Positions 29,223-40,199 of a DNA stretch of 64,000 bases are shown here, in pieces. The notes under the pieces were generated by a model. It ran no database searches and was not told the DNA's origin. It saw only the letters and a program-made list of their open reading frames with translations. The stretch is from Xenoacremonium recifei. Lineage: Eukaryota; Ascomycota; Sordariomycetes; Hypocreales; Nectriaceae. Positions within the stretch are counted from its first letter, which is position 1; every line of letters begins with the position of its first letter. A program made the translations under genes and the position numbers. Location: NCBI GenBank assembly GCA_012184525.1, contig WOFQ01000001.1, positions 2,294,001 through 2,358,000 of the forward strand, given 5' to 3'.

Positions 29223-30207
29223 TCAACCCCTTACCCAAGAACAAGCGCCAAGTACAAAGATACACGCCAGCATGTCCGCCCGCACCGTTGTGAAAATCTG
29301 TCCATACCGCAACGCAATCTGCACATACCCCTTAATAGGCTCCGGCAAAAACCCAACTACCGTGCCGAGAATCCCCGGAGGCGGCGCACGGCTCTTATCG
29401 AGGAAGAACCGTGTCGTCAGCAGAACCGTTTCGGCCGTGGCAAACGTCCAGAAGAACAGCCGTCGGCGCTGCGCCGCGTCCGCCTCGTCGAAGCTCACAT
29501 CCACAGCGGCCCGCTCGCGCTCGATCTTCGTACCCGCGAAGGGCGTCAGCAGCACGATATACAGGCCCAGACCGAGCGCCACGAGAGCGTGCAGCACGCG
29601 CCAGAGCGACGTGAGGGGGTCTTTTGGCACGGGGGCCTGCGGCGCGAAGCCGGGGAGGTTGGCGAAGGGTGAGGATGCGGCGTTGGGGCCGCCGCCTGCG
29701 CCGGGAAGTGCGCCGGGGGGGAAGCCCGCTGAGCCCATCATCTGGGACATCATCTTCATGATGGGGTCGTCGTCGAGAGAGGCCCCGTTGCCGGCGCCGG
29801 GGAGGCCTCCGGCCGGACGGTCTAGACCGAGCATCAGCTGCCGGAGCTGGTCGTCGGAGAGAGACGGCTCGGGGCCGGGCGCCGGGACAGGCGTTCGGGG
29901 CTTCGGCTCGTAGTAGTGCTCGGAGATGTCGACCTCGTCGGGGTCAGCATGGGCGGCAGGTCCAGCCGTAGGTGCAGAAGCAGGTGTAGATGTAGGTTCG
30001 GGATCTACCACGGCATTAGAAAGGCCCAACATCGTCACGGGACATCTGCGCACCTCGAGGGACACCGCCGGCAAGGCCAGTGATCTTGTTGAGGCGAGCC
30101 GAGCCTCCAGCCCGGATCTTGGCCTCGCGGCGCTCTTTGCGTAGCCGGGCCTGCTCGGCGGCTCGCTGGGCGGCGGCGACGGCGGGGTCGTCGGTGGCAT
30201 CGGCCAT
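29223..30207 (-). CDS. get2: GET complex subunit GET2 (tail-anchored protein insertion)
   Basis: Exons 30207-30054 and 30004-29223 (49-nt intron, GTGCGC donor, CTAAT branch point) give 311 residues. The N-terminus ARLRKERREAKIRAGGSARLNKITGL holds the basic RERR-type cytosolic motif that recruits the Get3-cargo complex to the ER. A long flexible linker rich in Pro, Gly and Ala contains a Met-rich helix (DPIMKMMSQMMG). The C-terminal ~120 residues contain three hydrophobic segments (ALVALGLGLYIVLLTPF, FWTFATAETVLLTTRFF, MLACIFVLGACSWV), the expected Get2/CAML topology. It works with Get1 and Get3 to insert tail-anchored proteins into the ER membrane. The 3' half has very high GC and C/G-ending codons. 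Confidence 0.82.
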
Positions 30208-31418
30208 GGTGGGTGGTCGGGATGATATGAGGAGTGGTTATGAGGATGACGATGTGATGTGCTCTCTGTGCTGGCGGTTTGGATTAGTGCGGAGCATGCC
30301 CGCCCGGGCCGGAAGAGGTGGGGCGGGGCCGCTACCCTGGAGGTCGAAATGGAGAATTTCACGTTGGGATGCATCAGAAAGTTTGTGGCGTTGATTCAAG
30401 TTTGGTTTCGTTAAATGTTCTTAAACTGTAAGCTTAAGTATAAGGTATGTTTCGGATCTGGGAATTGACTTCATGCGAGATAGAGTAAGTTACGCATTCA
30501 GGATAAAACGTTATGTGTCGAAACAACCTTGTTTGCAAACAGGGCGTCAAGTTCGCCCGATCCCAGGAACGTTTAATACGGAGTACTTCTCCCGACCCTA
30601 TTTTCCACCATATTTATGTAATATAATATTTGTCATAGTTTAAATTACATTGCCGTCTAGTCGTGCCAACACAGCAGATCAACACAAGCCCGTCAGATAT
30701 TAGTCCGGCCCTTACTCATGTCCCCCAAAGTCCCACGGACGGGATGCTCAGGTCCCGCGGCCTCTCCACATTCCCACCCGTCCCCAATCAACACCCTCGT
30801 GGAAATCCCAACAGGGGTCCGGAGATGCACCAAGACGGCTTACACCGCAATGAATGCAGAATGACGAGAGCATTGCTGGCTCGCGCTATTGAAGGTTGCC
30901 GTGAGAAATTCTCAGCTCGATAGTAAGTCCTGGCCAATCCGCATGCGGCCCTGGGCACCAACTCAATCCCTCGTCCGTACTCCTTGCTGTTGGGCTCCCA
31001 CGAGGGCCGCCAAAATCTCACCGAACAGGGGGGACGCTTCCGGCAGTGCACTAAACGGTCACTGGCCGGCGAAAAAAGCTTGTCGAGGATTGACAGTTGC
31101 TTGGCTAGATTGGCTCCTTGGCGGCAGTGCATGTAGGCGTCATGTATGTCCAGCGGTTGTGGGTGGGTAGCATCGATGGATGACCCGTACTTGTAGAAGA
31201 GCCAATAAATCAAGATCACCAGGAAAAGGAGAGCGAGAGAAACCACAGCAAGGGAAGGAAGCGGGAGGAGCGGTTGATTGAACACCATAGAATATCAATT
31301 TTTGTTTTCTCTATTACATTCTCTCAAGACATGGCCCTTAACCGTAATGCTCATGAACCATAGTAAAATCGTATATCAAGGGTAATTAAGCTAGAAACAA
31401 GGAACGTAGACTTCAAAT
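30208..31418. other. Intergenic, GET2 promoter / downstream of the LsdA-like gene
   Basis: About 1.2 kb. The part from 30400 to 30660 is notably A+T-rich (several TAATATAATA words) and contains a TACGGAGTAC word at 30577-30586. A 166-codon minus frame at 30788-31288 is listed separately as doubtful. Nothing else is supported. Confidence 0.35.
30788..31288 (-). CDS. Doubtful small membrane protein
   Basis: Not recognised. A 166-codon frame begins with a strong hydrophobic segment (LAVVSLALLFLVILIYWLFYKYG) that would make a single N-terminal membrane anchor, then SSIDATHPQPL. The rest is Arg/Cys/Ser-rich and does not resemble a folded domain. It is co-oriented with GET2 and the LsdA-like gene. 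The downstream part may be read-through beyond an unseen intron, or the whole frame may be chance. Only the N-terminal ~60 residues look protein-like. Confidence 0.22.
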   Translation of the reverse strand: MVFNQPLLPLPSLAVVSLALLFLVILIYWLFYKYGSSIDATHPQPLDIHDAYMHCRQGANLAKQLSILDKLFSPASDRLVHCRKRPPCSVRFWRPSWEPNSKEYGRGIELVPRAACGLARTYYRAENFSRQPSIARASNALVILHSLRCKPSWCISGPLLGFPRGC

Positions 31419-32567
31419 CTACCACGACCCGCCCTTGAGCGGCTGGTTCACCTGGATGAGACCAGGGGCCGCGAGGGTGCTGTTCACGACGGAATCTGCG
31501 TCGGGAATGTTGTTGGCCGTGGTCAGCGCAGCGTGGCTGAAGCCGCCCATGACGTTCTCCGTGTAGGGGAACTCAGCCGAGAAGCGGATGGTCTTACCGG
31601 ACCACTGGACGTTGCTGATGGAGACGCTGATGGGAAGCTGCTGGCCAGTCGTGTAAGTCAGGTACAGGTTGTCCTTGCCGATGTAGTTCTGGGCCTCCTG
31701 GGATTCGGACAGGTCGGCCTCGAAGGTGAGCGTCTGGTCCTTGGGGTCGATGACAGCGATGGCGCCGCCGTTGACCATCAGGCCAGGGAAGATGGGGATG
31801 TCGATCTTGGAGATGTCGTAGGGGCAGCTGCCGGGGACGACGAAGCTCTGCAGGGCAGACCAGGCAAAGGCAGCGGGAACAGTGGTCAAGAAGGGCGACT
31901 CAGAAGGCACACGCTTGAGGAAAGTTCGGTACAGGCCGTTCTGCTCGCCCTCCTGGCCAATGACGGACGAAATGATGCGGACGACTCCCGACTGCTTGTC
32001 GGTGCTGAAGACGACGTTGGCGTCCTGGAGAGCACCCAGAACGACAGCAGTGAAGGTCTCGGCCAGGTTGACGGCGTCATCGAGGTTGTCGACGGGGAAC
32101 TGGTACTTGCAAGGCGTGGGAGCGAAGGCGTGCGAAGCCTCGAGGGAGGCGATGGCGGCGAGAGCATGAAGCTCCTCTTGCTAGAAGATTGTTAGCATCG
32201 ACACTACCAAGATAATGTACCTGATCAAGAGACTTACAGCGAGCACTGTCTTGACAATGGTGATCATCTCGTCCTTGTCGGGCGCCTCGTAACCGGGAAC
32301 ACACTCGGTGATGTTGTACAGAAGCGACGAGAAGAAAGCCGTCTCGAACAGCTCGTTGAAGGCGATCAACTGGAAGGCCGTGACGGAACCGGGGCCCAGG
32401 TTGTTGGGAAGGGCGCCGCCGGGCAGCTTGCCACCAGCCTGGAGAGCAATCTCCTGGATCTGGTTGTTGTTGGGCGTCGGGAATCCATCGTCGGTAGGGA
32501 CCTTGTAGGACCGGGCGACGAGGGCAGCTGCGGGGGCCGCGAAGGCGAAGAGGGAAGAAAAGAGCAT
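31419..32567 (-). CDS. LsdA/Rds1-like secreted ferritin-fold protein
   Basis: Exons 32567-32238 and 32180-31419 (57-nt intron, GTAAGT donor) give 363 residues. A signal peptide is evident (MLFSSLFAFAAPAAALVARS). The following segment (GSVTAFQLIAFNELFETAFFSSLLYNIT ... LAQEELHALAAIASLEASHAF) has the two-helix Glu/His pattern of ferritin-like domains found in late-sexual-development protein LsdA and stress protein Rds1. The C-terminal ~180 residues form a separate beta-rich portion (LTFEADLSESQEAQNYIG, NVQWSGKTIRFSAEFPY). Such proteins are secreted or cell-wall associated and induced in late development or under stress; biochemical function is not established. Codons are strongly C-ending, suggesting high expression. 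Confidence 0.8.
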
Positions 32568-33873
32568 CGTGAGGAGAATAATTGGTACAGAGAATTAGAA
32601 GTGAGAGCAGGTGGGTGATGCTTAGGAAGAAGAGGAGGATATCCTATGGATGATATACAACCAAACGGAACTAAGCCAAGTGAGGAAGCGCGAGTGCGAG
32701 CAGTAAGGCAGGCAGGCTGGGGGAATGAAAGGCAGGAGCAAACCGATGGGGAGACAAGGAAGGAGCTTCCCGTCGTGCATCTGCTCTTATACTAATCCAA
32801 GTCAGACTGCATCTCTCGTTTGTCGTTTGTTCCGAAGGCGTCTCCATCCTGACAAGCCTCCTCACTGGGATGGCCCGAATCGGAGAATTGAGTTTCCCAC
32901 GACAAGATGGCCCTCGTCCCTTGCACGAAGCCATCCCTGTACGAGCAAACAAGATGCAGAGGCGGCCGACGCACTTACACGCGCGAAAACAAACGCACGC
33001 TCCCCGCCTCACCCGCGCCAGGAGGACGATGACGTGCACGGCCTCATCCCGTCGGCCACAGCAGCATCCGATCCGACAGAGGGAAGCGCCTCCCGCCCGC
33101 TGCCCTTTAGCCTTCGATAGTTTACAGCCTCCTTTCAGAATCGTTCTGGAAACGGCCAATCCGTTATTAGGCAAACGGCGGGAGGGCGGCCGACGCTGCA
33201 GAGTTAATTCTGCCATCATCATCCATCAACAGCGCGCTTATTGCCTGTCTAACTCGCTTGGGGCATCCCCGCAGGGCTGGCTGAGCCCCCCGACGCAGCA
33301 AATAAAGGTGGCCGTCAGCCCTGTTCCGGCTGCTTTTAATAGACCTGCCGGCGTCTGTGGCGTTCGGATGCTCGGCTCTGGGGCGGCGTCGGTACTCGCT
33401 AGCCCCGAGGTCAGGTCTCAGTGCCTGTTGTCCACCCACCGTCAGCTTACTCCGCCATTTTAGGTACCATCGGGATGCTGTTGCAGAAGTCCTGGCCGCC
33501 AGCAGCGCTCATTATTCTTAGCGTCTTCAGGGATCACCAGGCCGCAAGGGTAAAGGATCCCGTGTCCGACCATTGGCAGGGGAGGCTGGGAGCACGTCGT
33601 TCGGAATCCGCATTACCCGGACAGAGACCTTGTGGACGGTTTGATCGTTCCGTTTGGTTTCGTTTGTTTCCGTGGTTCAACAAGATTCTCATCATGTAAC
33701 GTTTTCTACTCCATAAGTCTATTTCCCGCCTAGCCCAGGTCCCCGCATCGTGAGCCTCGTTCATCCATCTCCATCCATACATAGATCCTCTACTCTGAGT
33801 TGCTGGTACAGCCCACTCCATCATACCGGTACTCTGACATCCGTGACCCGCTTGCTGTTCGCTTGTTGTAAGA
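32568..33873. other. Intergenic, LsdA-like promoter / SEC31 3' side
   Basis: About 1.3 kb. The first few hundred bases upstream of the LsdA-like ATG should be its promoter. No supported gene; frames of up to 197 codons on either strand (for example 32870-33463) have Arg/Pro/Ser-rich chance composition. Confidence 0.35.
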
Positions 33874-36800
33874 TCACGGGGTAGCCTTGCTCATACTAAT
33901 CAATCGCTTCACGCCAACCTGTGAGTACAAATTAGCATCTGACCCAATCATTGGGTGTATCGCATGGAAGTCTCTTACCATCCAGTTGCCGCACTCCTCC
34001 GTCTTGTCGCGCTGAATCTCCACCTGCAACTTGTGCGCGACGTCGTAATTTCTTGACTGAATGGCAGCCGCCAACTCGGATAGCTGCGAAATTGTGGCCG
34101 GTTGCACAAGCTCCTCGTTGTTGAGGTGGTCGAACAGAAGGTTCAGCCGTTTCTGGGTGTCCTTGACTTGTGGCGCAAACGTAGCCGGCGCCTTTGCGGC
34201 GACTCGTTGCATGTCCTGGCTAAGAATATCCACCAGTCCCTGAGCGTTGGCTGGAATGTGAGATCGGTCGCCAGCCGGGTGCCTGGCCTTGGGGGGAGGG
34301 GCAGCTGCCTTGGGAGGAGGAGGAGTTGGCACTGAGCCTGCGCCAGGAGGAGGCCCTGGCCGGTTCATGGGCGGTGGGCCGGTCGGAGGCCCAGTAGGGG
34401 GTCCCGTGGGAGGTCCTGCTGGCGCTCCTGTTGGGGGGCTCATCGGCGCAGCATAAGGGTTGGGCGCGTAAGGGTTGTGAGGTGTTGACTGCTGCGGAGG
34501 AGCGCCAAAGGAGCCGCTAGGGGGAGGAGGAGGTCGTGTGCCGGGGCCGGGCGGAGGGGCTCCGGCCGAGACGGGGTTGAACTGTTGCTGAGGCGCGGGA
34601 GCCGGAGCGTATCGGTTCGAAGGCGGGGCCGCCGCCGGAGGAGCGTTGTAAGGGGAGGCCGTTCGGGGCACGATGTGAGGCAGCTGCGGCGAAGGGGCCG
34701 CTTGGGGCGGTGGAGCTGCCGGCATGTAGTGGCTAGCGGCAGATGAGGCCGGCGGAGGCGGCGACTGGAAGGACTTGGGAGGCCCGGCCAATGGAGACTG
34801 CACCCGGGGCGGCGCTCCGGCCTTCGGCGGCGGAGGTGGGGGACTTGCCACTGCTCGCTGCCCATAAGCCGGCGGCCCAGGTGGAGGGGCCATGGACGAG
34901 TTTTGCTGGCCCGGGAACGGCGACGTGATAGGGGCAACGCTGGGCGTGGTCTTTCTTGAGGGCACCTTTGTAACCATGGGAACGTCGTTCCAGTTCGTCA
35001 TGTTCTTGTTTTGCGAGGGAGGGGGCCCGGTGGGAGTGGCGTTGCGAGGCGGGCCAGCCATGGGAGGGGGAGCCATGGGGTTGGGATAGCTGGGCTGAGC
35101 AGGAGGCTGGTAGCCGCCTTGAGGCACGTAGCCCTGGGGCTGATAGGGGTTTGTTGGGGGCATATATTGCTGCTGCTGTGGTGTTGTTGTCCGGGGAGCT
35201 GCAACTGGAGGCACAGCAGGGTTCGAGCTCACGTTGCTGTAAGGGTTGGCCATGGACGGCGTTGCCTGAGCGGGTTGATAGCCCATCGTAGGCGGGATCC
35301 TGGACGATGTGCGAGAAGTCGAGGCCGGCTGTCTGGTGGCGGCTTGAGGAGCAGCCTTCTTGGTAGCCAGCTTGACGCGGTTGCGAGCGAGCTCGGCTGG
35401 TGGATAGTCGGAGGGCAGGAGGTCGAGATACTTCTGCGCAGTCTCCAGCTGGCCCTGGCCGGCAAGAATGTCGGCATACTCCGTGTACTTGTCGTAGAGA
35501 GTAGCCAGCTTCCAGCCTGAGCTCAACCCCTTTTCGCCATCCTGGAACTTGGTGACATGTCGGAAGACAGTGACCTTCTCGATGAAGTTCTGGAGCGACC
35601 TGGCGTGGACCGAGAACGTCGAATCTTCTGACGGTTGCTTCATACCAGCTTGCTCAGCCTCTTCCAACTCCGATACCCAGATAGACACAACCTTCTCCAG
35701 TTTTGAGCCCACGAGGTAGCAGAAAGAGGCATCTTTCCTGGCACCCTCGTCGCTGATCCGGTCACCAAGGGCCTCGCAGAGGTCAGAGAACTCCGTAGGG
35801 TCAGAAAATGTGCAGACGATGGCCATGGCCTCCTTCCAGTTCTCCAGATCAGCATTGTAGACGACATCCCACAGATTCTTCGCGATCACTGATCCCAGAA
35901 GACGCATGTAGCTCGGCATGCCGCTCTTCTCAGCAAGGTAGGCTGTCTGGACCTTCTCAACGAGCTCCTGGCCACCACAGTTGGCGATCAAAAAGGCATC
36001 GGCAATACGGCCCTCCTTCAGACAGATATCGGTAGCTTTGGAAAAGTTGCCCAGCATGAGAGCTGAAGTAACCTCCTTTTCCACCGTGGTATCGCTGTCA
36101 CTGAAAAGGTGGAAGGGGTTGTCCGTCTTCGCGCCTTTTGTAGCAGCAATGCTAGAGAGGAAATCATCGTCTTCGCCCTCTGCGTCACCGCCGTCGAAGA
36201 AGTTTGAAGGCTCCTTCTTGTCCTCAGCAGCCTTAGCCTCAACACCCTCAGCACCCTCCTTAGTCCCCTCGGTGCTTCCGTTGACCAAATCCTCCTCCTT
36301 GAACCCAAGATACTCGACAATCTTCTCGCGGGGATTGTCGCCAACGAGGGTCTCCATGACTTTCCAGTCCGCCTTCTCCTCATCAGTCTTGGATTGTCCG
36401 ATGCGATCCTCACAGATGGCCGAGATGTCGCCAGTGGCCATAGCTTCCTGGAACTTCTCTGTCGCAGAAGAGACATCCGAATCGACAGAGAACTTGTCAA
36501 TGAGGACCTTGGACGACCGTTTTTGTCCTGGCTGGACAGGGGAGGCTTTGAAGATTACAAGCTTTCCACCGAAACCGAAAGAGGCACCAATCGGCCGTTC
36601 AAACCACTTCGGCGCTTTGTTGAGTGACCATGATGCATCCTGAGGTTGGTTCTGGGCAGCTCTAAAGAAGTCCTCATCGTCCAAGTTCTTCTCTGCTGCA
36701 GCCTTGGAAGTATCGGGATTCGTGTTCTGGAGGGTTTGGACAGTGATCTTGCCGTCGAAGCTGGCCGTCGCCGAAAGGTTGGCATTATGGGGATGGAATC

Positions 36801-37776
36801 GAGTGAGGAAGGTCCAGTTTGTGACCTCAGGTAGCTCTCCGTATCGCTCGCCAGTCTGGGGGTTCCAAACGATAGTCTTGTTGTCCTTACCAGAAGACAG
36901 GAGTAGGTCGCTGTCTTGCTGGCACCAGGACAACGACAAGACACCTTGCTCATGCCCTTGAAGCGTTCTTTCAGGGGCGTTGGAGTTTCGAAGATTCCAC
37001 AGGAGAATGACAGGTGTGTTGTCATCGGGAGTCGCGGTCAGGAGCTTCGTGGAATTGTTGGGATCCCAGGCGATGGCGCTGACCGCCTTGCGGTTGTTGT
37101 TTAGGGTCAAAGAGGCCTTCTTAGTTTTCAAGTCCCAAACTGTAACAAATCCGCCCTGGCCACCGGTCGCGAGAATGTGGGACACCTTCTGGTTCCAAGC
37201 AAGACACTCGATATCGTCGGATCGGGCGGCGGCGTTTCCTAGACGGAAGGGGTTCGATACATCGTTGATGTCGTATATGTAAAGCTCTCCCTTCGCACCG
37301 GCTGTGGCCAAGATTTGGGGCTTCAGAGGGTTGAATTGAAGAGTCTTGATGGCGCCTGTGTGCTTTGATGTTTGAGAGATCAAGGCGTCGGACTCGCCAG
37401 CAATGAGCTTTGCCGCGTCCCATAGATCAAGGGAGCCGTTCTCCAGAGCGCCGGCGATAATACCCTTGGGATGGTCCGAATCGGGAGGGCTCCAAGCAAC
37501 GTCGTAGAATCTGTGTTGTTTATTAGACTCGACCAATTTGGCTACGCGACCAGGTTTCGTCATCTACCTTGAATCGGTGCTGATGCTGGCCACTGGCTGA
37601 AGCTCGAGACCTTGCTCCTGGTTGTCTAGAGCAAGGTCCCAAACCTCGAGCTTGCTTTCGTCCGAGAAATCGACATCGACAGCACCTGCTCGGGTTCCCG
37701 TCACAAGCAATGGCTTCTCTGGCCCTGGCGACCAGGCAAAGGCGGCCGTTCGGGGTATTTCTCGAAGGCGCACCAT
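33874..37776 (-). CDS. sec31: COPII coat outer-shell protein SEC31
   Basis: Exons 37776-37568, 37510-33979 and 33918-33874 give 1261 residues. With Sec13 it forms the outer cage of COPII vesicles at ER exit sites. The N-terminal ~330 residues are a WD40 propeller ([50 protein letters not shown]). A helical ACE1 region follows (about 480-760). A long Pro/Gln/Gly-rich segment (about 790-1120, with PPTGPP repeats) is the Sec23/Sar1-stimulating region. The C-terminal helical domain ends [17 protein letters not shown]. The last intron is 60 nt, in frame and stop-free. Splicing it out joins NWM to VGVKRL, the conserved family ending, so I removed it although the frame reads through. Its divergent neighbour is the RRM gene. 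Confidence 0.96.
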
Positions 37777-38642
37777 GGCGACGATGGCGGGGATCTAACT
37801 GACGGAGGCCACGAGAAGACGTCGGTTCGCTGCAGGCGGGCAGTACCTTTGACAGAGAAAGACTCGATCGAAACAGGCTCGGAGCCAAATTAACCGATCG
37901 TGAGGAGAGAGCCTTGCCTCTGCCTGCAAGAAGGAATTTAGTGTTGCGCAAGGCAGGGCGACAGGGGAATTAGCCAAGTTATTTATTTGGTCGAGGTATG
38001 ATGCCAGATTGCAGGCTCTCCGCCACGCTCTTGAGCTCCCCCAACGGCGCCGGCCCGTGCCCCTTAACTGACCAGAGCAGTGGGCCACGCATCACGTGAC
38101 TAACCCGTTGAAGTTGAGTGATCCCTTTTTGCTCATCATTGAGATCTTGACAGTGTGTCATTATGGTCGTATTAAGAACACTAATGAGATACAGGTAGAC
38201 TTTCGAGTCCAAATGATGGAACTTGTTCTAATTCTCTCTTTGAAAATCCCTTGCCATTTACAGTGCCTGATGGTGGGGGAACCACAGCTCACTGGCTGGA
38301 GTCGAGCTCAGCCTCGGCCGAGGGCACAGGAGGTCATAATGCATTCAACTACTGAGAGTATATCCAGAAAATTGACTGACTGGAACATCCTCTTGTTATA
38401 GTCTATATCAGTAGTAGGCAGCTTTTGACTTTTTTTGTCCCCTTGTGAACTTGGTAGGGGAGGTTATAAGAAGCGTCCGAAGTCACGTGAATCCGCACAG
38501 AGCTTGCTTGAAGCTACCGGTGCTATTTTCGAACTGAGCCCATGCCATCGAGAGCTGCGTCTACTCGTTTGCTCATTCAACCCCTTCTTTTCTTTCAATA
38601 AAAATTCCCGGATATCTCGTTAAGAGTCAAATCAAGATAATA
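37777..38642. promoter_or_regulatory. Bidirectional promoter SEC31 / RRM protein
   Basis: 866 bp between two head-to-head genes. No TATA box close to either start. A TTTCAATAAAAATTCCCGG-like A/T patch is at about 38594-38612, just before the RRM gene ATG. No gene-like frame. Confidence 0.4.
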
Positions 38643-39153
38643 ATGTCGACTGCCGCACGTTGGAAAGCTACCGTCCACGTGAGCGGGCTTGCTCAAATGG
38701 CCACGGAGGGGCACGTTCGCGACGCCTTCATCCCATTTGGTGAGATCGTCGAGGTGAAGGTCCCCAAGAACAGCGCGCCAAACTCCACGGAACCACACAA
38801 AGGCTTTGCGTATGTTGAATACGAGGACGTGGCCGACGCAAAGGAAGCAATCGACAACATGGACCAGTCGGAGTTTTTCGGAAAGATCCTCAAAGTCTCG
38901 CAGGCAAAGGCACCCAAGAGTGCAGACGAGGGTTTGGGCAGCAAGACTGCCATCTGGGAGAAGGTATTAAAACTGGTTCATTTGAATTAGTCCATTACTA
39001 ACATGTGCTTTCTAGGAGGGCTGGCTGGCAGAACATGCTGCTGAAGAGGGGGATGCTGCGATAGAAGACTCTGCCGACGCTATGGCAGATGCTGGTCCTG
39101 ACCCTATGCAGGGTCTGGAGGGCTTGGATGTTGCAGGACCTAAACCAGAGTGA
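38643..39153 (+). CDS. Small RRM protein resembling the cyclophilin-E/CYP33 RRM
   Basis: Exons 38643-38963 and 39016-39153 give 152 residues. One RNA recognition motif spans about residues 9-92: RNP2-like TVHVSGLA, RNP1-like KGFAYVEYED, and helix DAKEAIDNMDQSEFFGK. This closely follows the N-terminal RRM of PPIE/Cyp33. The C-terminus is acidic (EGDAAIEDSADAM), preceded by IWEKEGWLAEHA. No cyclophilin domain follows, so this is a stand-alone version, as known in many ascomycetes. A spliceosome-related RNA-binding role is inferred from the similarity and is not shown by the sequence itself. Confidence 0.8.
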
Positions 39154-39395
39154 TGAAGGAGACGCGTTTGGTGTTGTTCCTGATGTTTTCGTGGCATAGC
39201 GACGGCGTTCTGAGGGCTTTGGGATCTTGACTACGAGATGATGGCCTTGAGCAATAATTCAACAGGGACAGAGAATTCTGTTACAATGCTTGACTCAATT
39301 CCCTAACTCTGCTCCTGCACACATATACAAATGCCAGCTAGTGACGAATGAACAACCCTAACAGGACCTCCCCGTGACCTCTCCGAATCAACCCT

Positions 39396-39876
39396 TTAGT
39401 GGTGCTCGTCCTCCGCTCGCGCAACAGCGCCCTGTCGGGAGAGACGAAGGTTCTTGTCAACGACGAACTTTCGGAAGCAGGAGTAGCCAGCGGCGCTGAC
39501 AGCGAAGCCGACGACGACGGCTGTGATAGTATTAGGACCAGATACGGCTCAATGGATGAGTGTTGGCTTTACCGAGGGGGATCAGCTCAGGCGGGATCTG
39601 CTTGAGCTTTCGGAGTCGCTGCGAGATAGTGTGGCCTTCAGCACGGTCAGTCTCCCATCCAATTGAGTCTTCAATTCGTCCTTGGGGGTTCGGGTCGCCG
39701 AGGTAGCTGTTGACGGGAGCTGTGGTCACGTACCGGCCTGGTCCTCCTTCTGCAGAGATATCATCGTCAGCCGGGGCCATTGGCCGCACTGAAGGGTCTG
39801 GCATTGCACTTACGGGAACGGGTCGCAGCATGCGAGGCGTCTGCCTGAACATTCGAAGAGCAGCGGAGGAGCGCAT
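39396..39876 (-). CDS. NDUFA4/MLRQ (B12D)-family inner-membrane subunit
   Basis: Exons 39876-39573 and 39520-39396 give 142 residues. The N-terminus MRSSAALRMFRQTPRMLRP is basic without acidic residues, as expected for mitochondrial import. The C-terminal core IPPELIPLAVVVGFAVSAAGYSCFRKFVVDKNLRLSRQG is the MLRQ/B12D signature: one transmembrane helix followed by a basic segment. Mammalian NDUFA4, long listed under complex I, is established as a cytochrome c oxidase (complex IV) subunit. Within the first exon a perfect GTAAGT donor and TCTCTGCAG acceptor (64 nt apart) break the frame if used, so the N-terminal half is uncertain. An alternative exon joining directly to HTISQRLRKLK would give a shorter protein. 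It is divergent from COX12. Confidence 0.78.
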
Positions 39877-40199
39877 TTTGATGAGTGGGGAGGGTCTTTG
39901 AGAGGTCCAAAGGTGGTGATTCAATTGGAAATTGTCGGGCCTTGGAGAGAGTGTTTGGAGTTGGCCGGAACATCTGATGTGCAATTGCAACCGGACCCAC
40001 CATGCCGGGTGGATGCCTGACGCCATTGGCCCGCGAAACCTGAGGCACTCACCCTGAGCTTCCCGGCATCGAACCACCTGATTCGAAGCCGGGCGGCCAT
40101 CGACTCAACTTCCTCCCAACCCACCGAGCTCCATCTCGCCGTCATCGAACGAAGACAAATCTCCCCTCCCTTCAAGACCAATTCCTCAAGCAATTCACA
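39877..40199. promoter_or_regulatory. Bidirectional promoter NDUFA4-like / COX12
   Basis: 323 bp separate the two start codons of head-to-head mitochondrial respiratory genes. The region holds both leaders. No TATA box. A candidate inverted CCAAT (ATTGG) is near 39921-39926. Confidence 0.5.

Noticed and set aside
31533..32195. 220-codon plus-strand frame
   Set aside because: Antisense to the C-biased LsdA-like gene. Strong third-position C bias commonly leaves the opposite strand open; the Val/Asp/Gly-rich composition agrees with this.
33919..33978. Treating the SEC31 read-through as coding sequence
   Set aside because: Perfect GTAAG donor, branch-like GCTAAT and CACAG acceptor, and splicing restores the conserved C-terminus.
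35011..35520. 169-codon plus-strand frame in SEC31
   Set aside because: Antisense to the Pro-rich segment of SEC31; no domain.
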